Assembly: GCF_016598475.1 (NCBI RefSeq)
Contig: NZ_JAEMUX010000006.1
Coordinates: forward strand, 62,001-126,000
DNA from: Streptomyces adelaidensis
GTDB lineage: Bacteria; Actinomycetota; Actinomycetes; Streptomycetales; Streptomycetaceae
Length of the DNA: 64,000 nucleotides
Direction of reading: 5' to 3'
How positions within the stretch are numbered: the first letter of the stretch is position 1; each line of letters begins with the position of its first letter. The notes under the pieces were generated by a model. It made no database searches and had not been told where the DNA came from. It saw only the letters and a program-made list of their open reading frames with translations. Shown here piece after piece: positions 55,433 through 63,737 of the stretch. A program made the position numbers and the translations under genes.

Positions 55433-56587
55433 TCAGTTCATCGTCGCGCCGATCGTCGTGCTGCCCGTGGTCAGGAAGGTGGTCGCGGGCAGCGTGCCGC
55501 TCGACGAGCGGGCGTTGTACGTCGAGGAGGCGTCGGTGGAGCGGAACGACGGGGTGGAGATGCCGGAGTCCCAGTTGTTGCCGGACGAGACCACCGACGA
55601 ACCCTTGCTGACCGTGCCGCCGCCGTTGCTCACCGCCAGGTTCTTGCCGAGCCTGGCGGCGCCGGTGGCGAAGTAGTAGCCCCACTTGGTGTTGGCGTAG
55701 GCGGTGGTGCGGTTGATGACGATGGCGCCCTTGTTGCTGTTCTCGGTGAAGCCGTGGCCCGCGTTGTCCCAGGCCGCCGAGTTGTTGATGACGTGGGCCA
55801 CGGTCTCGCCGTCGCCGCCCAGCTTGTAGCCGTTGCCGTCGCCCGCGAAGGCGGAGTCCGACCAGCGGTTCTTGCCGTTGCCCATCGCCCAGGTGTGCTC
55901 GACGGTGACGGGGGACGAGAAGGACCAGAAGTCCAGACCGTCGTCCGAGTTGTTGTACAGGCGGGCGCCGGTGATCAGGTTGCCGCTGCCTGAGCCGTAC
56001 TTCACGGCGATACCGTCCGCGTTCTCCCCGTGGGTGGCCGCGTCGTAGTGGCCGTAGGAGTCGATGTTCCTGACGAGGTTGTTGGTGGTGCTGTCGCCGG
56101 TGAGCGTGAAGCCGGAGTCGCCGCCGTTGATGGTCTTGATGTTGTCCCAGACCGTGGAGGCGCAGGACTGGCAGACGACCGCGCTGTCCGGTGAGTTCTG
56201 GAAGGTGATGCCGGAGACGGTCCAGTAGTCGGCGGTCAGCTTGAAGATCCAGTCGCCGTCGGGGAGGTTCGAGCCGTCGATCTTCACGGTCTCGGAGCCG
56301 TACGGCTGGAGGTATATCCGGCTGGACGAGGTGCCGTTCGCCGTCGACTGGATGGTCGCCGTCGGGTAGTACGTGCCGCCGCGCACCTGGATGACCGTAC
56401 CGGCGGTGGCGTTCTTGATGGCGTTGGACAGGTCGGTGGAGTTGCTGACGACCACGGTGGCGGCGTGGGCGGGGCTCGCCAGGGTGCCGAGGCCGGCGGC
56501 CGCGGCGACGGTGACGAGAGCGGTGAGGGACGTACGGACGCTCCGGCTGCTCCTGCTGCTCCTGCTGCTGCTCCTGGTACGACGCAT
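55433..56587 (-). CDS. second PL9-type pectate lyase/right-handed beta-helix protein
   Basis: A 384-residue secreted paralogue of the gene at 51818-52975. It starts MRRTRSSSRSSRSSRSVRTS, a serine/arginine-rich n-region, then a hydrophobic signal ending ASPAHA. The mature part has AATVVVSNSTDLSNAIKNATAGTVIQVRGGTYYPTATIQST, VCQSCASTVWDNIKTINGGDSGFTLTGDSTTNNLVRNIDSYGHYDA and DDGLDFWSFSSPVTVEHTWAMGNGKNRWSDSAF. It ends 8 bases from the convergent GH43 stop, so the GH43 gene is flanked by two PL9 genes. A stretch of over 30 identical bases is shared with the other copy near 56382 and 52769. Confidence 0.92.
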   Translation of the reverse strand: MRRTRSSSRSSRSSRSVRTSLTALVTVAAAAGLGTLASPAHAATVVVSNSTDLSNAIKNATAGTVIQVRGGTYYPTATIQSTANGTSSSRIYLQPYGSETVKIDGSNLPDGDWIFKLTADYWTVSGITFQNSPDSAVVCQSCASTVWDNIKTINGGDSGFTLTGDSTTNNLVRNIDSYGHYDAATHGENADGIAVKYGSGSGNLITGARLYNNSDDGLDFWSFSSPVTVEHTWAMGNGKNRWSDSAFAGDGNGYKLGGDGETVAHVINNSAAWDNAGHGFTENSNKGAIVINRTTAYANTKWGYYFATGAARLGKNLAVSNGGGTVSKGSSVVSSGNNWDSGISTPSFRSTDASSTYNARSSSGTLPATTFLTTGSTTIGATMN

Positions 56588-56634
56588 GGGATGCGGGTCC
56601 TTTCCTGCGAGCGGGGAGAGTGGGGACGGTGGAG

Positions 56635-57792
56635 CTACAGGACGGCGTCCAGCCATGTGACGACGTCGTCCTGCATGGGTGCGGTGAAGACATGGCCGAG
56701 GTCCGGCCGGATGCGGATGTCCAACCGCTCCCCGGCGTGGCGTGAGCGCCAGACGGCGCGCAGCTTCTCGTGCGCGACCCGGAGACCCTCGCTGGTGAAG
56801 AGGGGGTCCTGGCCGCCGTGGAGGAAGAGCATCGGCTTGGGGGCGCCGATGCTCGCCACGTCGGGGAAGTCGAGGTGCCGGGCGAGCCCGGGGTGGAGCA
56901 TGTAGTAGGAGGACTGGCCGCGCAGGATGTTGTTGCCGGGGACCATGACCTCCTTGAGCCCGGTCATCCAGCAGACGCTCGCCGCGGCCGCGATGTCGTC
57001 GCTGAGCGCGGCCGTCTGCCAGGCCCGGAAGGCGCCCATCGAGAAGCCGAGGGCGGCGACCCGGCGCCGGTCCACCCGGTCGAGGCCGGCCAGGAAGGCC
57101 GCCGCGCGCACGTCCTCCCTGGCCATGAGGCCGGCGAGCGAGGAGCCCAGGTTGTAGAAGTTGCTCGCGAGGGCCTGCTGCCCGTCATAGGTGACCGAGC
57201 CCCGGTCGCCCCAGCCGAGCGCGTCCACGGCGAGGACGACGTATCCGCGCCGGGCCAGCTCGTCGCCGGCGAACCGCCCGCTGAAGTACCGGTCCGCCCA
57301 GGTCTGCGCGGAGCTCAGCCGGGTGTCGTCGAACCAGGGCCGGACCAGCTTCTCCTTCCCGATGTCGAACTTGGCGCCGTGGTCGTGCAGCAGCAGGACC
57401 GCGGGGAACGGCCCTGTGCCGTGCGGGGTGAGCAGGGCGCCCCGCACCCGGCCGTACCGGGTGAGGGAGAAGGTGACCAGCTCCCGGGTGAAGCCGTCGC
57501 CCTCGGCGCGCCGCTCGCCGAACTCGGGGGCGTACGGGGTGTCGTCCCGGGCGACGAACAGGTGTTCCTCGACCTTCGCGCGGGCGGCCCGCCGCCAGGT
57601 GCGGAAGTCCCGGATCGGGGAGGTGCCCCAGGCGAGCGGGAAGCGGAGCTCGTCCTTGAGGAGGGGGTGGAAGTCGGGGAGGCCGCTTTCCGGGGCCGCC
57701 GCCTCGGCAGCCGGTCCGGCGCCGCCCAGGAGGGCGGCCGCCCCCGCCCCCACCACGAAGGCGCGCCGCCCCACCGGATCACGGGCGGCCAT
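56635..57792 (-). CDS. secreted alpha/beta hydrolase, dienelactone hydrolase/acetyl xylan esterase-like
   Basis: A 385-residue hydrolase with a twin-arginine signal (VGRRAFVVGAGAAALLGGAGPAAEA). The catalytic triad is visible: nucleophile Ser251 in GFSMGAF, Asp329 in LHGGQDPLF and His367 in PDLGHVF. The acyl-pocket region LLLHDHGAKFDIGKEKL and VLAVDALGWGDRG are typical. It likely removes acetyl or other ester groups from plant polysaccharide or its oligomers. Its start overlaps the next upstream gene's end by 14 bases, in an operon with pectinesterases. Confidence 0.88.
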   Translation of the reverse strand: MAARDPVGRRAFVVGAGAAALLGGAGPAAEAAAPESGLPDFHPLLKDELRFPLAWGTSPIRDFRTWRRAARAKVEEHLFVARDDTPYAPEFGERRAEGDGFTRELVTFSLTRYGRVRGALLTPHGTGPFPAVLLLHDHGAKFDIGKEKLVRPWFDDTRLSSAQTWADRYFSGRFAGDELARRGYVVLAVDALGWGDRGSVTYDGQQALASNFYNLGSSLAGLMAREDVRAAAFLAGLDRVDRRRVAALGFSMGAFRAWQTAALSDDIAAAASVCWMTGLKEVMVPGNNILRGQSSYYMLHPGLARHLDFPDVASIGAPKPMLFLHGGQDPLFTSEGLRVAHEKLRAVWRSRHAGERLDIRIRPDLGHVFTAPMQDDVVTWLDAVL

Positions 57793-58813
57793 AGGGCCTC
57801 CACTCCCCGAGATACGTCCGCCGCGTGTGCGCCCCGGCTTCGGCGGCCGTGAGCTGGGGCCGGTTCTCCGGCATCGAAATCACCGCCCCGGGGCCAGAGT
57901 TGGCGTACTCACGAAAGCGCATGGTCTGCCATGGGTAGGCGTCCCGCATGTTGGTGTAGGGCGCGACCGCGTCGATGCCGGGGCCGATCCAGGTGTCCCG
58001 CACGACCAGCGACGGCCAGGCGGTCGTCTCGTACGACGGCACCCAGGGCCGGGCGATCTTGTACGCGGCGTCCTCCGCGCCGGAGGTGATCCGGCTGTGG
58101 AGGGCGAGGAAACCGTACGGGTTGGCCCGGGCGGTGGCGGGGGCGAAGACCATGCCCTTGGGGGTGAAGGACACGTCCCGCTGGAGGGTGTGGAAACGGC
58201 AGGAGTCGAAGACGGCCCGGGCCCGCCCGAACACGAAGTCGACGTCACCCTCGATGTAGCAGTGCCGGTAGTACTGCCGGTCGAAGGTGTCGAGCGCGGT
58301 GGTGTCCGCGAAGAGGGTGTCCTGGTGGGCGAGGAGCCGGACCCGCTCGAAGTGCGACCGGTCCCCGGTGACGTACGCCGCCACCGCCTGCGTCCCGGTG
58401 AACTCCGGGTGGTCCGCGCGCAGCCAGTCGTTGGCGATGGTCAGTTCGCGTACGGTCAGGCCGGGCGCCGCCGAGGTGAGGGTGGCGGAGCCCGCGGTGC
58501 CGTACGTACCGCCCTCGGGCCTGGGCGTGCCGTTGGCGCGGTCGAAGACGATGACGGCGGCGCGCGGGTCGCGCGAGGCACCGCACAGGGTCAACTCCCC
58601 TTTGCCAGCAGGGATGTTGACGACGTCACGGTACGTCCCCGGGTGGACGACGATCGTCCACCCGGAGCCGTCCACCGCGTCCACGGCCGCCTGGACGGAC
58701 CCGCCGGGCCTGACGTGCAGGACGCGGCGGTCGTGGGCGAGGGCAGGGACGGGGGCTGCGCCGACGGCCACCAGGCCCCCGGCGATCCCGGTGAGCAGTG
58801 TGCGCCGGCGCAT
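57779..58813 (-). CDS. pectinesterase (CE8), copy 1
   Basis: A 344-residue pectin methylesterase. A Tat-like signal (MRRRTLLTGIAGGLVAVGAA) leads to the beta-helix with GGSVQAAVDAVDGSGWTIVVHPGTYRDVVNIP, LLAHQDTLFADTTALDTFDRQYYRHCYIEGDVDFVFGRARAVFDSC (both catalytic aspartates) and KIARPWVPSYETTAWPSLVVRDTWIGPGI. It removes methyl esters so lyases can act. The ATG lies 1 base after the stop of copy 2, giving tight coupling. The upstream extension of the frame is rejected. Confidence 0.94.
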   Translation of the reverse strand: MRRRTLLTGIAGGLVAVGAAPVPALAHDRRVLHVRPGGSVQAAVDAVDGSGWTIVVHPGTYRDVVNIPAGKGELTLCGASRDPRAAVIVFDRANGTPRPEGGTYGTAGSATLTSAAPGLTVRELTIANDWLRADHPEFTGTQAVAAYVTGDRSHFERVRLLAHQDTLFADTTALDTFDRQYYRHCYIEGDVDFVFGRARAVFDSCRFHTLQRDVSFTPKGMVFAPATARANPYGFLALHSRITSGAEDAAYKIARPWVPSYETTAWPSLVVRDTWIGPGIDAVAPYTNMRDAYPWQTMRFREYANSGPGAVISMPENRPQLTAAEAGAHTRRTYLGEWRPYGRP

Positions 58814-58814
58814 C

Positions 58815-59933
58815 TCAGCACCTCTCCCACGGGGTCCAGTCGCCGAGGTACGCCTCGCGGGTGGCCGACTCGGCTTCCGCACGCGTGAGTTGGGGCCGGT
58901 TCTCCGGGACGGTGATCGCGGCGCCGGGCCCGGTGTTGCGGTACTCGGCGAAGCGCTGGTCCTGCCAGGGGAAGCCCGACGACATGTTGGTGTAGGGCGC
59001 GACCGCGTCGATCCCGGCTCCGAGGCGGGTCTCGCGCACGGTGAGCATGGGCCGGGCGGTGGTGTCCGAGCTGGGCACCCAGGGTCGGGCCAGCTTGTAG
59101 TAGGCGTCCGGCGCCGCGCTGGTGACGCGGCTGTCGGTGACCAGGTAGCCGCGCGGGTTGGCGCCCGCGGTGGACGGCGCGAACACGAACCCGTACGGGG
59201 CGGAGGCCAGGTCGGCCCGGGTCAGGGTGTGGAAGTGGCAGCGCTCGAACACGGCCGTGGCCCGCCCGAAGACGAAGTCCACGTCGCCCTCGGCGTAACA
59301 GTCCCGGAAGTACTGCCGGGCGAACGTGCCGAGGGCCATCGAGTCGGCGTACAGCGTGTCCTGGTGCCCGAGGAACCGGCACCGCACGAACGCCGCCCGG
59401 TCGCCCTGCACCTTGATCGCCACGGCCTGGGTGCCGCTGATCCCGGGGTGGTCGGCCCGCAGCCAGTCGTTGGCGAAGGTGATGTCCCGCGCGGTGAACC
59501 CGTCGCCCTGCACGAGGGTGGTCGCCGAGCCGGTGGTGCCGTACGTGCCGCCGCCGGGCTTCGGGGTGCCGGCGGCGTTGTCGTACACGACCACGACGTC
59601 CCGGGCGTTTCCGGAGGCCCCGATCCACGTCATCTCCGTACGGGCGGCACTGACGGCGACCGTCTCCCGGTAGACACCCGGCGCGATGACCAGCGTGTAC
59701 CCGCTGCTGCTCGCGGCGGTCACGGCGGCCTGCACGGTGGTGAAGTCACCGGCGCCGCCGGCGTCCACGTACAGCGTCTGAGCGGTGAGCCGGGCGGAGG
59801 GCGATCCGTACCGCCCGAAGGGCGACCGCCCACGGGAGGCGTGGGCCGGCGTCGCGATGCCCAGCGCGATCGCGGCGCCGACGCTCGCGGCGACGAACGA
59901 CCGTCTGCTGACCCCGATGTGGTGCCCGCTCAT
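58815..59933 (-). CDS. pectinesterase (CE8), copy 2
   Basis: A 372-residue pectin methylesterase related to copy 1. The Tat-like signal is VSRRSFVAASVGAAIALGIATPAHA. Active-site motifs are FLGHQDTLYADSMALGTFARQYFRDCYAEGDVDFVFGRATAVFERC and KLARPWVPSSDTTARPMLTVRETRLGAGIDAVAPYTNM. The start codon shares one base with the stop of the pectate lyase gene upstream (TGATG), so the two are translationally coupled. Confidence 0.94.
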   Translation of the reverse strand: MSGHHIGVSRRSFVAASVGAAIALGIATPAHASRGRSPFGRYGSPSARLTAQTLYVDAGGAGDFTTVQAAVTAASSSGYTLVIAPGVYRETVAVSAARTEMTWIGASGNARDVVVVYDNAAGTPKPGGGTYGTTGSATTLVQGDGFTARDITFANDWLRADHPGISGTQAVAIKVQGDRAAFVRCRFLGHQDTLYADSMALGTFARQYFRDCYAEGDVDFVFGRATAVFERCHFHTLTRADLASAPYGFVFAPSTAGANPRGYLVTDSRVTSAAPDAYYKLARPWVPSSDTTARPMLTVRETRLGAGIDAVAPYTNMSSGFPWQDQRFAEYRNTGPGAAITVPENRPQLTRAEAESATREAYLGDWTPWERC

Positions 59934-61240
59934 CAGCAGACCTTCCCGGCGCCCGCGCCGCCCGCGACGATGCCCGGCACGGCGCGCGGCGAGTCGACCT
60001 TCGGGCGGAGGGTGGGTGTCCAGCCGGCGCCGGACTGGAGGGTCTCCTCGGGGATCTCGGCGTTGTGGACGGCGATGAGGTCCGTCAGCTTGCCGTTGAC
60101 GTAGTTGTTCCGGGCGGTGAGCGGGGACTCGTTCCACTTCTTCAGGACCTTGCCGACCTTGGCGTCGGCGGGCAGCGAGATGGCGTTGTCGCTGGCGTGG
60201 AGCTGTGAGGAGATGCCGACACCGAAGATGTAGTAGTCGTCCTTCTGCTCCTCGGTCACCACGTAGTGGTTGTTGTAGACGTCGACCTGTCCGAACCGCA
60301 CCCGCGGGGAGCGCTGGAGGATCCCGTCGAAGCGGTTGTGGTGCATGGTGACCTTGAGCTTGCCCGCGTCGGTGGTGGCGAGGCCGTCGCCGTTGCCGAT
60401 CAGCATGTTCTTGTCGTGGTCCTGGAAGCGGTTCCAGGACACGGTCACGTAGTTGGAGCCGCGCACGATGTCCGTCAGCCCGTCGTGCTGCTGGAAGACC
60501 TTGCCGAAGTAGGACGGCCGCTCGCTGTCGGGGTAGCGCCCGTCGGTGAACGTGTTGTGGTCGAGCCACACGTGGTCGGTGCCGTAGACGACCACGGCGT
60601 CGTACTCGGAGTTCCAGGCCCCGGTCCTGTTGTCGTCGGTCGGGTCCCACTTCGGGAAGCAGTCGAGCGGGGCCTCGATGGTGAGGTTGCGCATGATGAC
60701 GTTCGAGACGCCCTTGATCTGGAGGCTGCCACCGAGGATGCCGGAGTTCCTGCCGACGCCGACGATGGTGGTGTTGCTCGGGACGGCGGCCTTGATGGCC
60801 GTGCCCTGGTTGGCCTGCGACGCGGCCCGCGCCTCCTCCTGCGGACCGCTGGCGACCTCGTCGTTGCCCCAGACGGCCGGGTCGTAGTCCTTGAGGTACT
60901 GCGCGAGGTCGTACTCTCCGGCGACGAAGGCCTCGCAGCCCTCGGACACCGCGTCGATCATCCCCTTGACCTTGATGATCTTGGGTGCGTCGCCGCCGTC
61001 CCGCAGCGCGGCCTTGAACTGCGCCCAGGTGGTGACGGTGTAGACGTGCGAGGAGTCGGCGGCCGAACCACCGGTGGTCCCCGCTCCTTCGGAGCCCCAC
61101 CCGTCACCGGCGCCGAGAACCTGCCGCCCGAGATCACGCGACTGCGCTTGGGCGACACCGGTCCCGGTGACACCGAGCACCAGAGCGGTACAGCCGACAA
61201 CGGATGTAATGACATGGGCATGCCAGACACGAGAACGCAT
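59933..61240 (-). CDS. pectate lyase, polysaccharide lyase family 1
   Basis: A 435-residue secreted lyase. After a signal peptide (VITSVVGCTALVLGVTGTGVAQA) it has the PL1 beta-helix: TIVGVGRNSGILGGSLQIKGVSNVIMRNLTIEAPLDCFPKWDPTDDN, YDAVVVYGTDHVWLDHNTFTDGRYPDSE, HDGLTDIVRGSNYVTVSWNRFQDHDKNMLIGNGDG and LQRSPRVRFGQVDVYNNHYV with the catalytic arginine. Calcium-dependent cleavage of polygalacturonate is expected. It is the first gene of a pectate lyase, pectinesterase, pectinesterase, esterase operon. Confidence 0.96.
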   Translation of the reverse strand: MRSRVWHAHVITSVVGCTALVLGVTGTGVAQAQSRDLGRQVLGAGDGWGSEGAGTTGGSAADSSHVYTVTTWAQFKAALRDGGDAPKIIKVKGMIDAVSEGCEAFVAGEYDLAQYLKDYDPAVWGNDEVASGPQEEARAASQANQGTAIKAAVPSNTTIVGVGRNSGILGGSLQIKGVSNVIMRNLTIEAPLDCFPKWDPTDDNRTGAWNSEYDAVVVYGTDHVWLDHNTFTDGRYPDSERPSYFGKVFQQHDGLTDIVRGSNYVTVSWNRFQDHDKNMLIGNGDGLATTDAGKLKVTMHHNRFDGILQRSPRVRFGQVDVYNNHYVVTEEQKDDYYIFGVGISSQLHASDNAISLPADAKVGKVLKKWNESPLTARNNYVNGKLTDLIAVHNAEIPEETLQSGAGWTPTLRPKVDSPRAVPGIVAGGAGAGKVC

Positions 61241-61277
61241 GAATGCGGTTCCTTTCAAAACAAGGGGGAGACTTCTG

Positions 61278-61309
61278 GGGGCGCGGGGAACTGCGCGACC
61301 AGCCACGAA
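61278..61309 (+). repeat. dispersed hairpin element, copy 6
   Basis: The copy reads GGGGCGCGGGGAACTGCGCG, ACCAGCCACGAA. It lies in the leader of the PL1 pectate lyase gene and behind the acetylesterase gene. Confidence 0.85.
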
Positions 61310-61345
61310 CGACCCGCAGCCGAAAACCGGTCTACAAGCGGAGCG

Positions 61346-62152
61346 CTACGCCGCGGGCCACGTGATCCACGACTCGGGAATCGCCTCGTCCAGGCGACGC
61401 ACATCCCGCCGTGAGAGCACATTGCGCCGCAGCGACTCGGCGGCCACCAGCCGAGCCACTTCGATCGCCCCCGGCGGATTGAAGTGCGTGTTGTCCTGCT
61501 CGGTGGCGGTCCAGTTGAAGTACTTCTTGGTCTCCTCGACGCCGAGCCGCTGCCACAGGGCGATGGACAGCGCCTGGATGTCGAGCAGCGCCACTCGTTC
61601 CCGCTCGGCGAGGGCCCGCATCGAAGCCGGGTAGTCACCGTGGGTCGGCTGCGCCACACCGTCCGCGTTGAACCTTCTGCGCTCGACGGAGGTGGCCAGC
61701 ACCGGCCGGGCCCCCCGGGCACGCGCGCCGTCGATGTACCGGCGCAGACAGTCCTGGTAGGTGGTCCAGGGCTCGGTGTAGCGCGTGGGGTCCTCGGCCT
61801 TGGAGTCGTTGTGCCCGAACTGGATGACGAGGAAGTCCCCGGGCCGAATGGCGTCGAGAACGACGTCGAGTCGTCCCTCGTCGATGAAGCTCTTCGAACT
61901 GCGCCCGTTCACGGCGTGGTTGGAGACCCCCAGCCGGTTCTCGAGGAAGAACGCGAGCGCCGTCCCCCACCCCGTCTCGGGCGCGGCGGCGGCGTACTTC
62001 TGCGCGGCGGTGGAATCACCGGCGATGAAGAGGGTGCGCTCACGCCGGCCCCCGCCGGGCGGGGCCGCGGCGGACGCGGTCCCCGTGGCGGCGGCGGTGA
62101 GCGGAACAGCGGCGAGCGCCGCGGTGGTGACCTGTCTACGGGTGATCGACAC
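61346..62152 (-). CDS. rhamnogalacturonan acetylesterase (SGNH/CE12-type)
   Basis: A 268-residue secreted SGNH hydrolase with a Tat-like signal (TRRQVTTAALAAVPLTAAATGTASA). Blocks I, III and V are readable: LFIAGDSTAAQ (Ser), LVIQFGHND and DNTHFNPPGAIEVARLVA (Asp-His). This matches rhamnogalacturonan acetylesterases that deacetylate galacturonate in pectin backbones. The GTG start follows GAGAAAGGCACCCGCAC, a sequence duplicated 40 bases further upstream. Confidence 0.93.
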   Translation of the reverse strand: MSITRRQVTTAALAAVPLTAAATGTASAAAPPGGGRRERTLFIAGDSTAAQKYAAAAPETGWGTALAFFLENRLGVSNHAVNGRSSKSFIDEGRLDVVLDAIRPGDFLVIQFGHNDSKAEDPTRYTEPWTTYQDCLRRYIDGARARGARPVLATSVERRRFNADGVAQPTHGDYPASMRALAERERVALLDIQALSIALWQRLGVEETKKYFNWTATEQDNTHFNPPGAIEVARLVAAESLRRNVLSRRDVRRLDEAIPESWITWPAA

Positions 62153-62153
62153 G

Positions 62154-62207
62154 TGCGGGTGCCTTTCTCAACAGGTGTGCTGGATTAGGAGGTTGCGGGT
62201 GCCTTTC
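62154..62207. repeat. 14-base direct repeat carrying the ribosome-site sequence of the acetylesterase gene
   Basis: TGCGGGTGCCTTTC occurs at 62154-62167 and 62194-62207. Read on the minus strand this is GAAAGGCACCCGCA, the sequence just before the start codon, copied 40 bases upstream. Confidence 0.75.
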
Positions 62208-62221
62208 AAGCGGGGGGTGCC

Positions 62222-62264
62222 CCCCGCGCCCCTGAAGGGGCGCGGGGAACTGCGCGACCAGCCA
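62222..62264 (+). repeat. dispersed hairpin element, copy 7
   Basis: The copy starts with a perfect palindrome whose arms are CCCCGCGCCCCT and AGGGGCGCGGGG around GA, then AACTGCGCGACCAGCCAC. It is the most symmetric copy in the window and sits between the ABC binding protein gene and the acetylesterase. Confidence 0.9.
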
Positions 62265-62305
62265 CAGCGGACCGGCAGTTTCAGTCGGGCGCTCCTAGCG
62301 GAGCG

Positions 62306-63652
62306 TCATCCCTTCTGCTCACTCCACTCGGCCTGCGCCTTGTTCAGCTGATCGGCCAGCGCGTCCAGGAACTCCTTCGCGCTGGTCTGCCCGTCCATCA
62401 CCTTCTGGAAGGCCGGCTCGTTGTCGGTCTTCGAGATCGTGTTCCAGTCCGGCAGGAAGTACGGCAGCTGCACGATGGTCGTGGACCCGTCGGTCAGCGC
62501 GGCGGCGGCCAGCTTCGTCGGCTCGGCCTCCGAGATCCACGAGTCCTGCGCGGCCTCGTTGTTCGCCGGCACCTGGCCCGCCGACTCGTTGAACTTGGAG
62601 TTCTGCTCGTGCGAGAGGGCGAACTCGATGAACTTCCAGGCCGCGTCCTTGTTCTTGGAGCTCTTGAACAGGCCGAGCCCGTCGACGGGGTTGGAGACCT
62701 GGACCCGCTTGCCGCCGGGCCCGGTCGGCTGCGGGATACCCCGGAACTTGTCGACGCCGAACGCCTTCACATGGTCCTGGTAGGAGCCCAGGTTGTGGTT
62801 GAGCATGCCGATGGTGCCGGAGTCCCACTGGGCGACCATCTTGGTGAAGTCGTTGTTGAGGTCGGCGGCCGGGGTGGTCTTCTTGTAGAGGCCGACGTAC
62901 TTCTCCAGGGCCGCCACGTTCTTCGGGTCGTTGACCGTGGTCTTCTCGCCGCTCGCGTCCCAGAACGAGGTGATGCCGGACTGCCCGTACATCGCGTCCA
63001 GCGCCTGGGCGATGGAGCCGGCGCCACCGCGGATGGTGTAGCCGAACTCGTTCTTGTCCTTGTCGGTGAGCTTCTCGGCCGCCGCGTAGAACTTGTCCCA
63101 GTCGGTCGGCTCTTCGAGGCCCGCCGCCTTGAACAGGTCGGTGCGGTAGTAGAGGACACCGTTGTTCGCGGAGGTCGGGATCGAGTACAGGGCGTCGCCG
63201 CCGCCGGCGGACTTCAGCGACTCGACCATCGACTCGTTGAGCTTGCCGTTCAGCGAGGACCCGGAGAGCCGGTCGTCCAGCGGCTCCAGCGTGTCCTGGG
63301 CAGCGAACCCGGCGGCCATCGCCGCGCCCACGCCGCCGACGTCCGGCAGACCGCCGCCCTGGATGGCGGTGTCGACCTTGGACTGGTACTCGGTGGAGGC
63401 GATCCCGACGTACTCGACGTCGATGTCCGTGTTGGCCTTCTCGAAGTCGGCGATGACCTCCTTCCAGATGTCGGTGCGGACACCGCCGTTGTTGTCCCAG
63501 AAGACGATCTTTCCCTTGCCGCTGCCCTCGGCGCCCTTGTCGCCGCCCGCCCCGCTGCCGTCGTCACCACAGGCGGTGGCGGTCAGCGCGAGTACGGATC
63601 CGAGGGCCACCGCCACGGCGGCGCGCCTGCTTCTGCGATTGCTGATCTTCAT
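62306..63652 (-). CDS. sugar ABC transporter substrate-binding lipoprotein
   Basis: A 448-residue family 1 extracellular binding protein. The signal peptide has the lipobox LALTATACG, so it is anchored to the membrane. Core motifs are GKIVFWDNNGGVRTDIWKEVIADFEKANTDIDVEYVGI, TAIQGGGLPDVGGVGAAMAAG, TSANNGVLYYRTDLFKAAGLEEPTDWDKFYAAAEKL, GTIGMLNHNLGSY and NKDAAWKFIEFALSHEQNSKFNESAGQVPANNEA. The location inside the pectin locus suggests oligogalacturonides or rhamnogalacturonan oligomers as ligands. No permease gene is visible in the window. I placed the start at 63652 rather than 10 codons upstream. Confidence 0.94.
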   Translation of the reverse strand: MKISNRRSRRAAVAVALGSVLALTATACGDDGSGAGGDKGAEGSGKGKIVFWDNNGGVRTDIWKEVIADFEKANTDIDVEYVGIASTEYQSKVDTAIQGGGLPDVGGVGAAMAAGFAAQDTLEPLDDRLSGSSLNGKLNESMVESLKSAGGGDALYSIPTSANNGVLYYRTDLFKAAGLEEPTDWDKFYAAAEKLTDKDKNEFGYTIRGGAGSIAQALDAMYGQSGITSFWDASGEKTTVNDPKNVAALEKYVGLYKKTTPAADLNNDFTKMVAQWDSGTIGMLNHNLGSYQDHVKAFGVDKFRGIPQPTGPGGKRVQVSNPVDGLGLFKSSKNKDAAWKFIEFALSHEQNSKFNESAGQVPANNEAAQDSWISEAEPTKLAAAALTDGSTTIVQLPYFLPDWNTISKTDNEPAFQKVMDGQTSAKEFLDALADQLNKAQAEWSEQKG

Positions 63653-63737
63653 TGAACGGCTCTCTTCTTCTTCTGGATCCAACGAGGGTTATGAAGTTGT
63701 GGGGGGTCTGGTCCGTCACGGGGCGGACTCGACGGGT

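Noticed and set aside
61240..61306. Extending the PL1 lyase and similar genes upstream to starts reading MAGRAVPRAP or MADRAVPRAP
   Set aside because: Those residues are the translation of the dispersed hairpin element; the true starts follow it, next to signal peptides.
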